Part shown: positions 55,194-63,450 of the stretch, one piece after another
How positions within the stretch are numbered: position 1 is the first letter of the stretch
Layout of the letters: the number at the start of each line of letters is the position of its first letter
Source: Nocardiopsis coralli
GTDB lineage: Bacteria > Actinomycetota > Actinomycetes > Streptosporangiales > Streptosporangiaceae
Assembly (NCBI RefSeq): GCF_014892575.1
Contig: NZ_JADBGI010000027.1
Location: 1 to 64,000 of the forward strand
Length of the DNA: 64,000 nucleotides
Direction: 5' to 3'
Translations under genes and position numbers: made by a program
Notes under the pieces: generated by a model
Seen by the model: only the letters and a program-made list of their open reading frames with translations
Databases searched by the model: none
Told to the model about the DNA's origin: nothing

Positions 55194-56044
55194 TGATGAC
55201 CGTGACAACCGCGGCCGACAGCACGGGAGCACGATCCTTGGCACCCTCACAGACCCCCCGGACGGAACCGTCCGCCGCCGTGGACGACGCTCCCCGGCGC
55301 GCGAGCGGCGTCCAGTCCCTCGACCGCGCCTTCGCCCTGCTCGAGATCATGGCCGACGCGGGCGGCGAGGCCTCGCTGAGCCAGCTCGCCGACTCCTCCG
55401 GCCTGCCCCTGCCCACGATCCACCGCATTATCAGAACACTGGTCGGCAACGGATACGTCCGCCAGCTCCCCTCGCGCCGCTATGCCCTGGGCCCGCGCCT
55501 CATCGGCCTCGGGGACAAGGCCTCCCGCATGCTCGGCACGTGGGCGCGCCCGCACCTGGCCCAGTTGGTCGAGGAGCTCGGCGAGACGGCCAACCTGGCC
55601 ATGCTCGACGGCGACAAGGTCATCTACGTCGCCCAGGTGCCCTCGCCGCACGCCATGCGCATGTTCACCGAGGTCGGACGCCGGGTCCTGCCGCACTCGG
55701 CCGGGGTCGGCAAGGCCCTGCTGGCCCAGCTCACCGACGACGAGGCCCTGGCCACGATCACCCGCACCGGGATGCCGGCCGCCACCGACCGCACCATCAC
55801 CGGGCCCGAGGACTTCGTGGCCGAACTCGGCCGTATCCGCGACCGCGGTTTCGCCATCGACGACGGCGAACAGGAGATCGGCGTGCGCTGCGTGGCCGTG
55901 CCCGTCGAGGGGGCCCCGTCGGGCATGGCGGTCTCCGTCTCCGGCCCCGAGGCCCGCGTGAGCTGGGACTTCGTCGACCACGCCGCACCCATCGTGCAGC
56001 AGTGCGCCGAGTCCCTGGCCACCGACCTCAACAACCAGAGCTGA
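55193..56044 (+). CDS. IclR-family regulator of ureide/glyoxylate genes
   Basis: The 283-residue regulator has a winged helix (VQSLDRAFALLEIMADAGGEASLSQLADSSGLPLPTIHRIIRTL) and an IclR effector domain (GETANLAMLDGDKVIYVAQVPS, HSAGVGKALLA). AllR and IclR homologues sense allantoin-pathway metabolites or glyoxylate; the location beside allB fits an AllR-like role. The start is uncertain: ATG at 55193, ATG at 55196 or GTG at 55202, all without a ribosome site and close to a TATAGC -10-like sequence. Confidence 0.9.
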   Translation: MMTVTTAADSTGARSLAPSQTPRTEPSAAVDDAPRRASGVQSLDRAFALLEIMADAGGEASLSQLADSSGLPLPTIHRIIRTLVGNGYVRQLPSRRYALGPRLIGLGDKASRMLGTWARPHLAQLVEELGETANLAMLDGDKVIYVAQVPSPHAMRMFTEVGRRVLPHSAGVGKALLAQLTDDEALATITRTGMPAATDRTITGPEDFVAELGRIRDRGFAIDDGEQEIGVRCVAVPVEGAPSGMAVSVSGPEARVSWDFVDHAAPIVQQCAESLATDLNNQS

Positions 56045-56067
56045 CACCGGCCCGCCCCGGACGCGAC

Positions 56068-56105
56068 GAGGGCCCGGCAGGGGAACACTCCCCCGCCGGG
56101 CCCTC
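56068..56105. terminator. Hairpin terminator after iclR
   Basis: GAGGGCCCGGC and GCCGGGCCCTC form a perfect 11-bp stem; the loop itself contains GGGG/CCCC that can extend it. Confidence 0.78.
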
Positions 56106-56112
56106 TCAGCCG

Positions 56113-56168
56113 GGATCTTGCTACCAGAACCGAATTCAGCGCCGAACCCGGCTCCAGTAGCAAGATCC
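56113..56168. repeat. 12-bp inverted repeat with 32-base loop between iclR and era
   Basis: GGATCTTGCTAC (56113-56124) and GTAGCAAGATCC (56157-56168) are exact complements. The arms are only 50% GC, far below the surroundings, unlike the GC-rich terminators nearby. It ends 8 bp before the era stop and could terminate era or be an inserted repeat. Confidence 0.65.
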
Positions 56169-56176
56169 TCGCCGCC

Positions 56177-57145
56177 TCAGGTCTGCTGGTCGAAACCCAG
56201 CCGGCGCAGCAGCTTCGGATCCCGCTGCCAGTCCTTGGCCACCCGCACCCTCAGGTCCAGGAACACCCGGTGCCCGAGCAGCCCCTCGATCTGCTTGCGG
56301 GCCCGCGAACCCACGTCGCGCAGACGCTTGCCCTTGGTCCCGATCACGATCGCCTTCTGGCTGGAACGCTCCACGTACAACGACGCGTAGATGTCGATGA
56401 GCTCCTTGCCGTCACGGGTGTTCTCGCGCTCGCCCATCTCGTCCACGACCACAGCGATCGAGTGCGGGAGTTCGTCGCGCACACCCTCCAGGGCGGCCTC
56501 GCGCACCAGCTCCGCGACGAGCATCTCCTCGGGCTCGTCGGTGAGGTCGCCGTCCGGGTACAGCGGCGGCCCCTCCGGCAGGTGCGAGCACAGGACCTCG
56601 GCGACGGTGTCCAGCTGGAACTCGCCCTGGGCCGAGACCGGGACGATGTCGGCCCAGTCGCCCAGCTCACTGACGGCCAGCAACTGCTTGGCGACCGTGG
56701 CCTGGTCCACCAGGTCGGTCTTGGTCACCACCGCAACGACCGGCGTGGAGGTCTGCTCCGCCAGCTCCTTGGCGATGTAGGTGTCGCCCCGGCCGATGGG
56801 CTCGTCGGCCGGGATGCAGAAGGCGATCACGTCCACCTCGACCAGCGTCGAACGCACCAGCGAGTCCAGCCGCTCCCCCAGCAGGGTGCGCGGCTTGTGC
56901 AGACCGGGCGTGTCCACGATGACGAGCTGCGCCTCGGGCCGGTGCACGATCCCGCGGACCGTGCGGCGCGTGGTCTGCGGCCGGTTGCTGGTGATCGCCA
57001 CCTTCTGGCCGACCAGCGCGTTCATCAGGGTCGACTTGCCCACGTTGGGGCGGCCCACGAAGCACGCGAACCCGCTGCGGAACCCCTCCGGGTAGGAGGG
57101 CATCTCCAGCGGCAGACGCAGCTTCTCGAGGTCGAGGTCGTTCAT
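56177..57145 (-). CDS. era: GTPase Era
   Basis: The 322-residue GTPase helps assemble the 30S subunit. G1 GRPNVGKST, G2 TTRRTVRG region, G3 DTPGLHKP, G4 TKTD and a C-terminal KH domain (IVIGTKGKRLRDVGSRARKQIEGLLGHRVFLDLRVRVAKDW) are all present. Last gene of the phoH-ybeY-CBS-CDA-era run, ATG at 57145. Confidence 0.97.
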   Translation of the reverse strand: MNDLDLEKLRLPLEMPSYPEGFRSGFACFVGRPNVGKSTLMNALVGQKVAITSNRPQTTRRTVRGIVHRPEAQLVIVDTPGLHKPRTLLGERLDSLVRSTLVEVDVIAFCIPADEPIGRGDTYIAKELAEQTSTPVVAVVTKTDLVDQATVAKQLLAVSELGDWADIVPVSAQGEFQLDTVAEVLCSHLPEGPPLYPDGDLTDEPEEMLVAELVREAALEGVRDELPHSIAVVVDEMGERENTRDGKELIDIYASLYVERSSQKAIVIGTKGKRLRDVGSRARKQIEGLLGHRVFLDLRVRVAKDWQRDPKLLRRLGFDQQT

Positions 57146-57154
57146 GGGTCCTTC

Positions 57155-57499
57155 TCAGCGCTGGACGATGGACGTCGGCACCCCGTCCGGGGCGGCGACC
57201 ACCGTCACCTGGGTCTTCAGGTCGTCCGCGACAGCGCGGTCGTCCTCGGTCAGCTCCTTGGCGTCGGTCACCACGACCGCCGCCTCCAGCGCGGAGGCCT
57301 CGCTGGAGACCGCCGCGGCCACCGCGGCCTGCAGCGCGCTCAGGCGCAGCGACCGCAGTTCCACCGTCGTGGCCACGTAGGTGCGCCCGGTCTCGTCGCG
57401 CACGGCGGCGCCCTCGGGTGCGGCGTTGCGTGCGCGGGAGGCCCGCGCCAGGGTGATGAGCTTGCCGTCCTCGGGGCCCAGCTCCGTCGTGTCCGTCAC
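57155..57499 (-). CDS. Cytidine-deaminase-like protein lacking catalytic residues
   Basis: The 114-residue protein resembles a cytidine deaminase (PEGAAVRDETGRTYVATTVELRSLRLSALQAAVAAAV), but the zinc-binding, proton-shuttling HAE is replaced by SAL and no CxxC follows. It should therefore not deaminate. Proteins of this kind are, to my knowledge, common between era and the CBS gene in actinobacteria. GTG at 57499 overlaps the CBS gene stop by 4 bp. Function unknown. Confidence 0.8.
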   Translation of the reverse strand: MTDTTELGPEDGKLITLARASRARNAAPEGAAVRDETGRTYVATTVELRSLRLSALQAAVAAAVSSEASALEAAVVVTDAKELTEDDRAVADDLKTQVTVVAAPDGVPTSIVQR

Positions 57500-58872
57500 T
57501 GCTCCGTACTCCTCACGTGCGTCTCCTGTGCGCTCTGCTCGGGCAGGCGCTCCACCAGCACCGTCGTCATGCGGTTGCGGCGGCTGCTCTTGCCCTCCAG
57601 AGTCAGCCTCAGGCCAGCGTATTCGGCGCGGGCCCCGCCTGCGGGGACACGCCCCAGCACGAACGCGACCAGGCCGCCGACCGTCTCCACGTCGTCCACG
57701 TCCAGGTCGGTGTCGGGGAAGAGCTCGGCCAGCTCGCCCAACGGCAACCGGGCCGTGACACGCACGCGGTCCTCGTCCAGGCGCACCACCGGGGGGATCT
57801 CGTGGTCGTACTCGTCGGTGATCTCGCCGACGATCTCCTCCACGATGTCCTCCAGTGTCACCAGCCCGGCCGTGCCGCCGTACTCGTCGATGGCGACCGC
57901 GACGTGGTTGCGCTTGCCCTGCATCTGGCGCAGCAGTTCGTCGATGGGCTTGGTGTCGGGAACGTACTGGGCCGGGCGCATCACGTCGGCGGCGGTGAGC
58001 GGCGAGGCGTCGTCCGAACCGGCGCGCCAGCGGTCGCGCATGCGCTCGACCAGGTCCTTGAGGTAGACGATGCCGACCACGTCGTCCTCGTCCTCACCCG
58101 TGACGGGGATACGCGAGTAACCACTGGTCAGGGCGGTGGTGAGCACCTCGTCGGCCGGCGTCGCGCTTCCGGTGAAGACGATGTCGGGGCGGGGCACCAT
58201 GACCTCGCGCACCGACGTGTCGTCGAGCTTGAAGACGGAGTGGATCATCTCGCGTTCCTCGGGGTCGATGACCTCCCCCTTCTCCGCGAGGTCCACCAGC
58301 TGGCGCAGCTCGACCTCCGTGCTGAAGGGCCCGTCCCGGTCGCCCTTGGCGCGCGGGGTCAGCGCACGCCCGGCGCCGACCAGCAGCTGCGCGAGCGGGC
58401 CGAGCACGACCTGCACGGGCTGGATCACGGCGGCGCTGGTGCGGGCGATCGGGCCGGCGAACTGGCGGCCCAGGATGCGCGGTGCGATCGCGATGAGCAC
58501 CGACTCGACCACGACCATCGCCACTGCGGTCAGGGCGATCGCGGGCCAGCCCAGGCCCAGCAGGAACACCATGCCGACCGTGGCGGCCAGCACCGCGCAC
58601 ACCTCGCACACCACACGCAGGAACAGCAGCACGTTGAGGTGTCGGGTGGGGTGTGCGGCCACACGGTCCCAGGAGCGGGTCGCCAGGGTCGCGCGTTCGG
58701 CGTTGGAGGCCTCGGGCACGCCCACCGACAGCACGCGGGTCACCGCGGCCTCCGCGGCCACCAGGAACCCGGCCACGGCGGTCAGCGCCAGGGCGATCGC
58801 GAAGGCTGCGAGCCACTCGGCCGGTTCGCCGGTGCTCAACGGGGCCAGATCACTCCAGGACGCGGGGTTCAC
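57496..58872 (-). CDS. CNNM/CorC-type CBS-domain membrane protein (hemolysin family)
   Basis: The 458-residue protein has a DUF21 (CNNM) transmembrane region of three to four helices, a CBS pair (VMVPRPDIVF, SGYSRIPVTGEDEDDVVGIVYLKDL, AVAIDEYGGTAGLVTLEDIVEEIVGEI) and a CorC_HlyC domain (LPLGELAELFPDTDLDVDDVETVGG). Relatives export or transport magnesium/cobalt. GTG at 58872 was chosen for the GTGA overlap with ybeY and the AGAGG upstream. Confidence 0.92.
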   Translation of the reverse strand: MNPASWSDLAPLSTGEPAEWLAAFAIALALTAVAGFLVAAEAAVTRVLSVGVPEASNAERATLATRSWDRVAAHPTRHLNVLLFLRVVCEVCAVLAATVGMVFLLGLGWPAIALTAVAMVVVESVLIAIAPRILGRQFAGPIARTSAAVIQPVQVVLGPLAQLLVGAGRALTPRAKGDRDGPFSTEVELRQLVDLAEKGEVIDPEEREMIHSVFKLDDTSVREVMVPRPDIVFTGSATPADEVLTTALTSGYSRIPVTGEDEDDVVGIVYLKDLVERMRDRWRAGSDDASPLTAADVMRPAQYVPDTKPIDELLRQMQGKRNHVAVAIDEYGGTAGLVTLEDIVEEIVGEITDEYDHEIPPVVRLDEDRVRVTARLPLGELAELFPDTDLDVDDVETVGGLVAFVLGRVPAGGARAEYAGLRLTLEGKSSRRNRMTTVLVERLPEQSAQETHVRSTEQ

Positions 58873-59357
58873 CGGGACCTCTCGTCCCCGTCGGAGCGCG
58901 CGGCCTCGCCCTCGGCCCAGGACGCCAGGATCTCGCCCTGCAGCCCGAACATCTCCTTGTGCTCCTCCGGCTCGGCGTGGTCGAAGCCGAGCAGGTGCAG
59001 GATGCCGTGCGTGCACAGCAGGTCGATCTCGGCCCGGGTGCCGTGCCCGGCGGTCTCACCCTGGCGCTCGGCCACCTGGGGGCAGATGATGACGTCGCCG
59101 AGCACGCCGGGCTCACTGGTCCGGCCCGGGCCCCCGGGGCGCAGCTCGTCCATCGGGAAGGAGAGCACGTCGGTGGGGCCGGGTTCGTCCATCCAGCGCA
59201 CGTGCAGGTCGGTCATGGGGCCCTCGTCGACCAGGACGACGGACAGCTCGGCGAGCGGGTGCACCCGCATCGCGTCGAGCACGTGGCGGGCCAGACGGGA
59301 GAGACGCTCCTCGTCGATGCCGGTCACACCGGATTCGTTGGCGACCTCGATGGTCAT
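58869..59357 (-). CDS. ybeY: Endoribonuclease YbeY
   Basis: The 162-residue metal-dependent RNase matures 16S rRNA 3' ends. Its zinc site HGILHLLGFDH is intact, and RWMDEPGPTDVLSFPMDE matches the family. ATG at 59357 starts the conserved MTIEVANESG. Confidence 0.96.
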   Translation of the reverse strand: MTIEVANESGVTGIDEERLSRLARHVLDAMRVHPLAELSVVLVDEGPMTDLHVRWMDEPGPTDVLSFPMDELRPGGPGRTSEPGVLGDVIICPQVAERQGETAGHGTRAEIDLLCTHGILHLLGFDHAEPEEHKEMFGLQGEILASWAEGEAARSDGDERSR

Positions 59358-59420
59358 CGCTACAGCAACTGCCTTACTTGGACGTGTGGGTGATCGAGTT
59401 GCTCGGGCCGAGCGTTGCAC

Positions 59421-59453
59421 GAGCCGGTGACCGCGAGGTGCGGCCACCGGCTC
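59421..59453. terminator. Hairpin in the phoH-ybeY gap
   Basis: GAGCCGGTG and CACCGGCTC form a perfect 9-bp stem with a 15-base loop. It could attenuate the transcript between phoH and ybeY. Confidence 0.6.
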
Positions 59454-59499
59454 CTGACACAGTGTCCGTGGGTCCCGGGTACGCGGGGACTCGTTGTCT

Positions 59500-60612
59500 C
59501 TAGTCTGCCCCGTCCCCGGGCTCGCTCGGCTCGTCGCCACCCGGCCGCGAGGGCTCGCCGCGGCCCCGGCGCGGGCCGGTGTTGCGACCGCGGCGGCCGC
59601 CGCGGTCCCGGCGCTCGCCCTGATCCCCGTTCTGCTGGGCGTCGTAGCGGCCGTAGGCGTCCACGATCTGCCCGACCAGCTTGTGCCGGACGACGTCCTC
59701 GCTGCCCAGGCGGGAGAACGCGATGTCGTCGATGTCACCCAGGATGTGCTCGATCGTGCGCAGACCGCTGGTCTGGCCGCCGGGCAGGTCGACCTGGGTG
59801 ACGTCGCCGGTGACCACGATCTTGGAACCGAAGCCCAGGCGGGTGAGGAACATCTTCATCTGCTCGGGCGAGGTGTTCTGCGCCTCGTCCAGGATGATGA
59901 AGGAGTCGTTGAGGCTCCGGCCCCGCATGTACGCCAGGGGCGCGACCTCGATCGTCCCGGCCGCCATCAGCTTGGGGATGGACTCGGGGTCGAGCATGTC
60001 GTGCAGGGCGTCGTAGAGCGGGCGCAGGTACGGGTCGATCTTGTCGTAGAGGCTGCCGGGCAGGTAACCGAGGCGTTCGCCGGCCTCGACCGCGGGGCGG
60101 GTGAGGATGATCCGGTTGACCTCTTTGTCCTGCAGCGCCTTGACCGCCTTGGCCATCGCCAGGTACGTCTTGCCGGTTCCGGCGGGACCGATGCCGAAGA
60201 CCACCGTGTGCCGGTCGATGATGTCGACGTAGCGCTTCTGGTTGACGGTCTTGGGTCGGATCGTCTTGCCGCGGTTGGACAGGATGTTGGTCGTGAGCAC
60301 CTCGGCGGGGCGCTCACCGCCGGCACCGAGCATGTGGATCATGCGCTCGATGGTGTCGGGGGTGACGTGGGTACCGCTCTTGGCGAGCTCGATCAGCTCC
60401 TCGACGAGGCGGACCACGACCGCGGTCTCCTCGGGGGCGCCGCTGATGGTGAACTCGTTGCCGCGCACGTGGATGTCGCTGTCGAAGGAGCGCTCCAGGG
60501 TGCGCAGGAGCTCATCACCCGAGCCCAGCAGACTGACCATCGTGTGCTCGTCGGGCACCACGACCTTGACCTGAGTCTCGTGCCGCGGCTGCGTGTGGGT
60601 TGTCTCGGCCAT
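59500..60612 (-). CDS. phoH: PhoH-like ATPase
   Basis: The 370-residue ATPase/putative RNA helicase works with YbeY. Walker A GPAGTGKT, Walker B SFIILDEAQN, an N-terminal RNA-binding-like region and a C-terminal Arg/Gly/Asp-rich tail (RGGRRGRNTGPRRGRG) are visible. The tail may bind RNA. ATG at 60612; HIT gene 147 bp upstream. Confidence 0.94.
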   Translation of the reverse strand: MAETTHTQPRHETQVKVVVPDEHTMVSLLGSGDELLRTLERSFDSDIHVRGNEFTISGAPEETAVVVRLVEELIELAKSGTHVTPDTIERMIHMLGAGGERPAEVLTTNILSNRGKTIRPKTVNQKRYVDIIDRHTVVFGIGPAGTGKTYLAMAKAVKALQDKEVNRIILTRPAVEAGERLGYLPGSLYDKIDPYLRPLYDALHDMLDPESIPKLMAAGTIEVAPLAYMRGRSLNDSFIILDEAQNTSPEQMKMFLTRLGFGSKIVVTGDVTQVDLPGGQTSGLRTIEHILGDIDDIAFSRLGSEDVVRHKLVGQIVDAYGRYDAQQNGDQGERRDRGGRRGRNTGPRRGRGEPSRPGGDEPSEPGDGAD

Positions 60613-60759
60613 GGTGAGGCCTTGCGGCCGCTGTCCCTACCCTTCGGTCCGGCCCCACCCCGGTGCGGGTGGGTACGTGTGTGCGTGGCCCGGAACCCGA
60701 TTCTACCAACGGGGCCCGGGCCGCTTCGAGCCGCTTTTCCCGCCTGTGGACAGGCCTGC

Positions 60760-61110
60760 CTACCCGGGGGGCCAGTTGAGGCCGCGACCGCCCAGGACGT
60801 GGGCGTGCAGGTGGAACACGGTCTGACCGGCGCCGCTTCCGGTGTTGAACACCAGTCGGTATCCGGTACCGGCGACGCCCTCGGCCTCGGCCACCGCGTG
60901 CGCCTCCGTGACCACCTCGTCGACCAGGCCGGTTCCGGCCGCGGCCGCCGAGGCCGCGTCGGGGTGGTGCTCGCGCGGGATCACCAGCACGTGGGTGGGG
61001 GCCTGGGGGTTGATGTCGCGGAAGGCGAGGGTGCGCTCGCCCTCGCGCACGATCTCCGCGGGCACCTCGCCCTTGGCGATCTTGCAGAAGAGGCAGTCCG
61101 CCTCGGCCAT
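60760..61110 (-). CDS. HIT-family nucleotide hydrolase/transferase
   Basis: The 116-residue Hint-type protein has CLFCKIAKGEVPAEIV, LVIPREHH and the histidine triad HLHAHVLGG. The family hydrolyses AMP-lysine or related nucleotide adducts. First gene of the era-direction cluster; ATG at 61110 follows GAGG. Confidence 0.93.
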   Translation of the reverse strand: MAEADCLFCKIAKGEVPAEIVREGERTLAFRDINPQAPTHVLVIPREHHPDAASAAAAGTGLVDEVVTEAHAVAEAEGVAGTGYRLVFNTGSGAGQTVFHLHAHVLGGRGLNWPPG

Positions 61111-61330
61111 CGGGAACCTCCGTTACCTCGAGGGTGGTCGGGCCCCATCATGCCGCAGCCCCGGCCCGTCCGCCCCCGGAGCTGCGTGAGTCACGGGTTC
61201 GTGGGTGTGCCCGGTTCCGGCGCGATAGGCTTTTCACCCGTGCGCGTCGGCCTCGACGGCCCCCGCCCCCTTCCACGCGTGTTCGGACGGCAACGGATGG
61301 AAACGCACCACGACTTGGAAAAGAAGAGGT

Positions 61331-61921
61331 ATGCCCTTTCGTAAACCCCGCGACAAGGGTGTGCGTCGAACCGATGTGACGACAGAAACCATGGTGGCCC
61401 GAGCCACCACGGCCCCCCTCGCGGTGGAGTGGGACGCCGACCACGCGGTGACGGAGCTCTACAGGGAGCACTACCGGCCGCTCGTGAGGCTCGCCTCCCT
61501 CCTGGTCCGTGACCACGCGACCGCCGAGGAGGTCGTGCAGGACGCGTTCGTGGCCATGCACGGGGCCTGGCGGCGCCTGCGCGACCCGAACAAGGCCCTG
61601 TCCTACCTCCGCCAGGCGGTCGTGAACAAGGCACGGTCGGTCCTTCGCCACAGGGCGGTCGTGGAGAAACACGCTCCCAAGGCCCTGCCCGACGCCCCCA
61701 GCGCCGAACACGGCGCCATGAACATGCTGGAGCGCGAGGCCGTGATCCGCGCTCTGCGCAAGCTCCCCACCCGTCAGCGCGAAGCGATCGTGCTCCGTTA
61801 CTACGGCGACCTGTCGGAGGCGCAGATCGCCGACGCGATGGGCATCAGCCGAGGCGCGGTCAAGAGCCACACCTCACGCGGGATCACCGCACTCCGCTCT
61901 GTTCTGGAGCAGACGACATGA
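61331..61921 (+). CDS. SigE-family (ECF-like) RNA polymerase sigma factor
   Basis: The 196-residue sigma factor has region 2 (ELYREHYRPLVRLASLLVRDHATAEEVVQDAFVAMHGAWRRL) and region 4 with a helix-turn-helix (LPTRQREAIVLRYYGDLSEAQIADAMGISRGAVKSHTSRGI). It resembles the short SigE/Sig-70-like group of actinobacteria. ATG at 61331 is preceded by AGAAGAGG. The next gene overlaps by 4 bp and may encode its regulator. Confidence 0.92.
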   Translation: MPFRKPRDKGVRRTDVTTETMVARATTAPLAVEWDADHAVTELYREHYRPLVRLASLLVRDHATAEEVVQDAFVAMHGAWRRLRDPNKALSYLRQAVVNKARSVLRHRAVVEKHAPKALPDAPSAEHGAMNMLEREAVIRALRKLPTRQREAIVLRYYGDLSEAQIADAMGISRGAVKSHTSRGITALRSVLEQTT

Positions 61922-62613
61922 CCAGCCCACACGACAACCACGACGAGTTCGAGGCGCAGCTGCGTCAGCTCCTCAAGACCGAGGCCGACTCCGTGCAGCC
62001 CTCCGCCGAGGGGCTCAACCTGATCCGCGAGAGAACCGAGAAGGGCGGTGCCGGGTCCTGGCTCGGGTTGCCGTGGCTGCGCCCCGCGGCCGCCGTCGCC
62101 GGCGCGGTCCTGATCGCCTCGTCGGTGATCATGTCCAGCCCGCAGGTGCGCGACCAGGTCCTGGAGTTCGTCCCGGCCGGTGCCGACCGCGAGGAGAGCG
62201 CCCCGGTCGAGAGCGACGGCACCGACGACAACGGTCAGGTCGCGGCGCCCGACACCTCCACCGACTCCGATGACGGCACCACGCAGCCCGAGAGCGAGGC
62301 GCCGGACGAGCCGGAGCCCGAGCCGAACCCGCAGGAGAGCCCGACCGCCTCCGACGACGAGGACGTCGAGACCGCGTCCTCCTGCCCGCCCGAGGACCGC
62401 GAGAGCCCCGGCACCAAGCCCGCCGAGGAGGACGAAGAGGGCCCCGGCACGCGCGAGACCGACGAGGACTGCGAGCCCTCCGACGAGCCCAGCGAGCCGG
62501 ACGAGAGCGACGAGCCCGACCCCGGTGACGAGGACGGCGAGGACGAGGACGACAACGACCAGGGCAGCGGTCCGGAGATCCCCGAGAACGAGAACTCCGG
62601 CAGCGTCTCCTGA
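61918..62613 (+). CDS. Single-pass membrane protein with acidic tail, sigma-factor partner candidate
   Basis: The 231-residue protein has a cytoplasmic N-terminus of about 55 residues (FEAQLRQLLKTEADSVQPSAEGLNLIRERTEKG), one membrane segment (PAAAVAGAVLIASSVIMSS) and an extracellular region dominated by Asp, Glu, Ser and Pro with four Cys at most. The N-terminus resembles the cytoplasmic part of proteins encoded beside SigE-family factors, but no zinc anti-sigma motif (HxxxCxxC) is present. ATGA overlap with the sigma gene. Anti-sigma activity is inference from position. Confidence 0.78.
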   Translation: MTSPHDNHDEFEAQLRQLLKTEADSVQPSAEGLNLIRERTEKGGAGSWLGLPWLRPAAAVAGAVLIASSVIMSSPQVRDQVLEFVPAGADREESAPVESDGTDDNGQVAAPDTSTDSDDGTTQPESEAPDEPEPEPNPQESPTASDDEDVETASSCPPEDRESPGTKPAEEDEEGPGTRETDEDCEPSDEPSEPDESDEPDPGDEDGEDEDDNDQGSGPEIPENENSGSVS

Positions 62614-62654
62614 CCGCCCTCGTACGCCCCGCACGACGAGCCCGGGGGTGAGGG

Positions 62655-62689
62655 GCCCCGGCCCGCCGCGCCTACGGAAGGGCCGGGGC
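62655..62689. terminator. Hairpin terminator between convergent genes
   Basis: GCCCCGGCCC and GGGCCGGGGC form a perfect 10-bp stem with a 15-base loop between the acidic-tail protein gene and rsmE. Confidence 0.75.
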
Positions 62690-62703
62690 GGGCCCGGAGA
62701 GGG

Positions 62704-63450
62704 TCACCAGCGCCCGGTGCGTGCCTGCAGGACCGACAGCGCCGCCACCCCAGCGGTCGAGGTGCGCAGGACGGTCGGGCCCAGGAGCGCGCGCACGGCG
62801 CCCGCTGCGGTGAAGGCCTCCAGCTCCGCGTCGGAGAACCCGCCCTCGGGACCGACCACGAGCACGATGTGCGCGTCGTCCCCCTGGGGCAGCTCCGCCG
62901 TGGCCAGGGTCAGGTCGGCGTCCTCGTGCAGGACCACCGCGAGCGCGGCACCGCCCAGCAGGTCGGCGACGGCGCGGCGGTCGGCCAGGTCGGCGACCTC
63001 GGGCAGGCGTGACCGGCGGGACTGCTTGGCCGCCTCCCGCGCGGTGTTGCGCCACTTGTCCAGCGACTTCTGCACGCGCGGACCCTTCCAGCGGGTCACG
63101 CAGCGTTCGGCCGCCCACGGGACGACGGCGTCCACACCGGCCTCGGTCATCATCTCCACGGCGAGTTCGCCGCGGTCGCCCTTGGGCAGGGCCTGGACCA
63201 CGGTCAGCCGGGGACGGGGTTCGGGGTCGGTGTGCACCTCGTCGAGGCGGCAGTCGATGCTGTCCTTGCCCACACCCACGACGACGGCGGGGGCCCGCAG
63301 ACCCGCGCCGTCGGAGAGGTCGACGGCCTCCCCCTCGCGGATGCGCCGAACGACGGCCGCGTGACGCCCCTCGGGCCCGGCCACGGTGACCGTGGAGCCC
63401 GGGCCCGAGGAGAGGTCGTCGGTACCGACGAGGAAGACCGGCGGCGTCAC
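62704..63450 (-). CDS. rsmE: 16S rRNA m3U1498 methyltransferase
   Basis: This 248-residue SPOUT methyltransferase modifies U1498 of 16S rRNA. GRHAAVVRRIREGE, the KWRNTAREAAKQSRRSRLP motif (typical EQSGR/QSRR region), and the knot VLVVGPEGGFSDAELEAF with LGPTVLRTSTA are diagnostic. GTG at 63450 overlaps the dnaJ stop by 4 bp, the usual dnaJ-rsmE arrangement. Confidence 0.95.
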   Translation of the reverse strand: MTPPVFLVGTDDLSSGPGSTVTVAGPEGRHAAVVRRIREGEAVDLSDGAGLRAPAVVVGVGKDSIDCRLDEVHTDPEPRPRLTVVQALPKGDRGELAVEMMTEAGVDAVVPWAAERCVTRWKGPRVQKSLDKWRNTAREAAKQSRRSRLPEVADLADRRAVADLLGGAALAVVLHEDADLTLATAELPQGDDAHIVLVVGPEGGFSDAELEAFTAAGAVRALLGPTVLRTSTAGVAALSVLQARTGRW

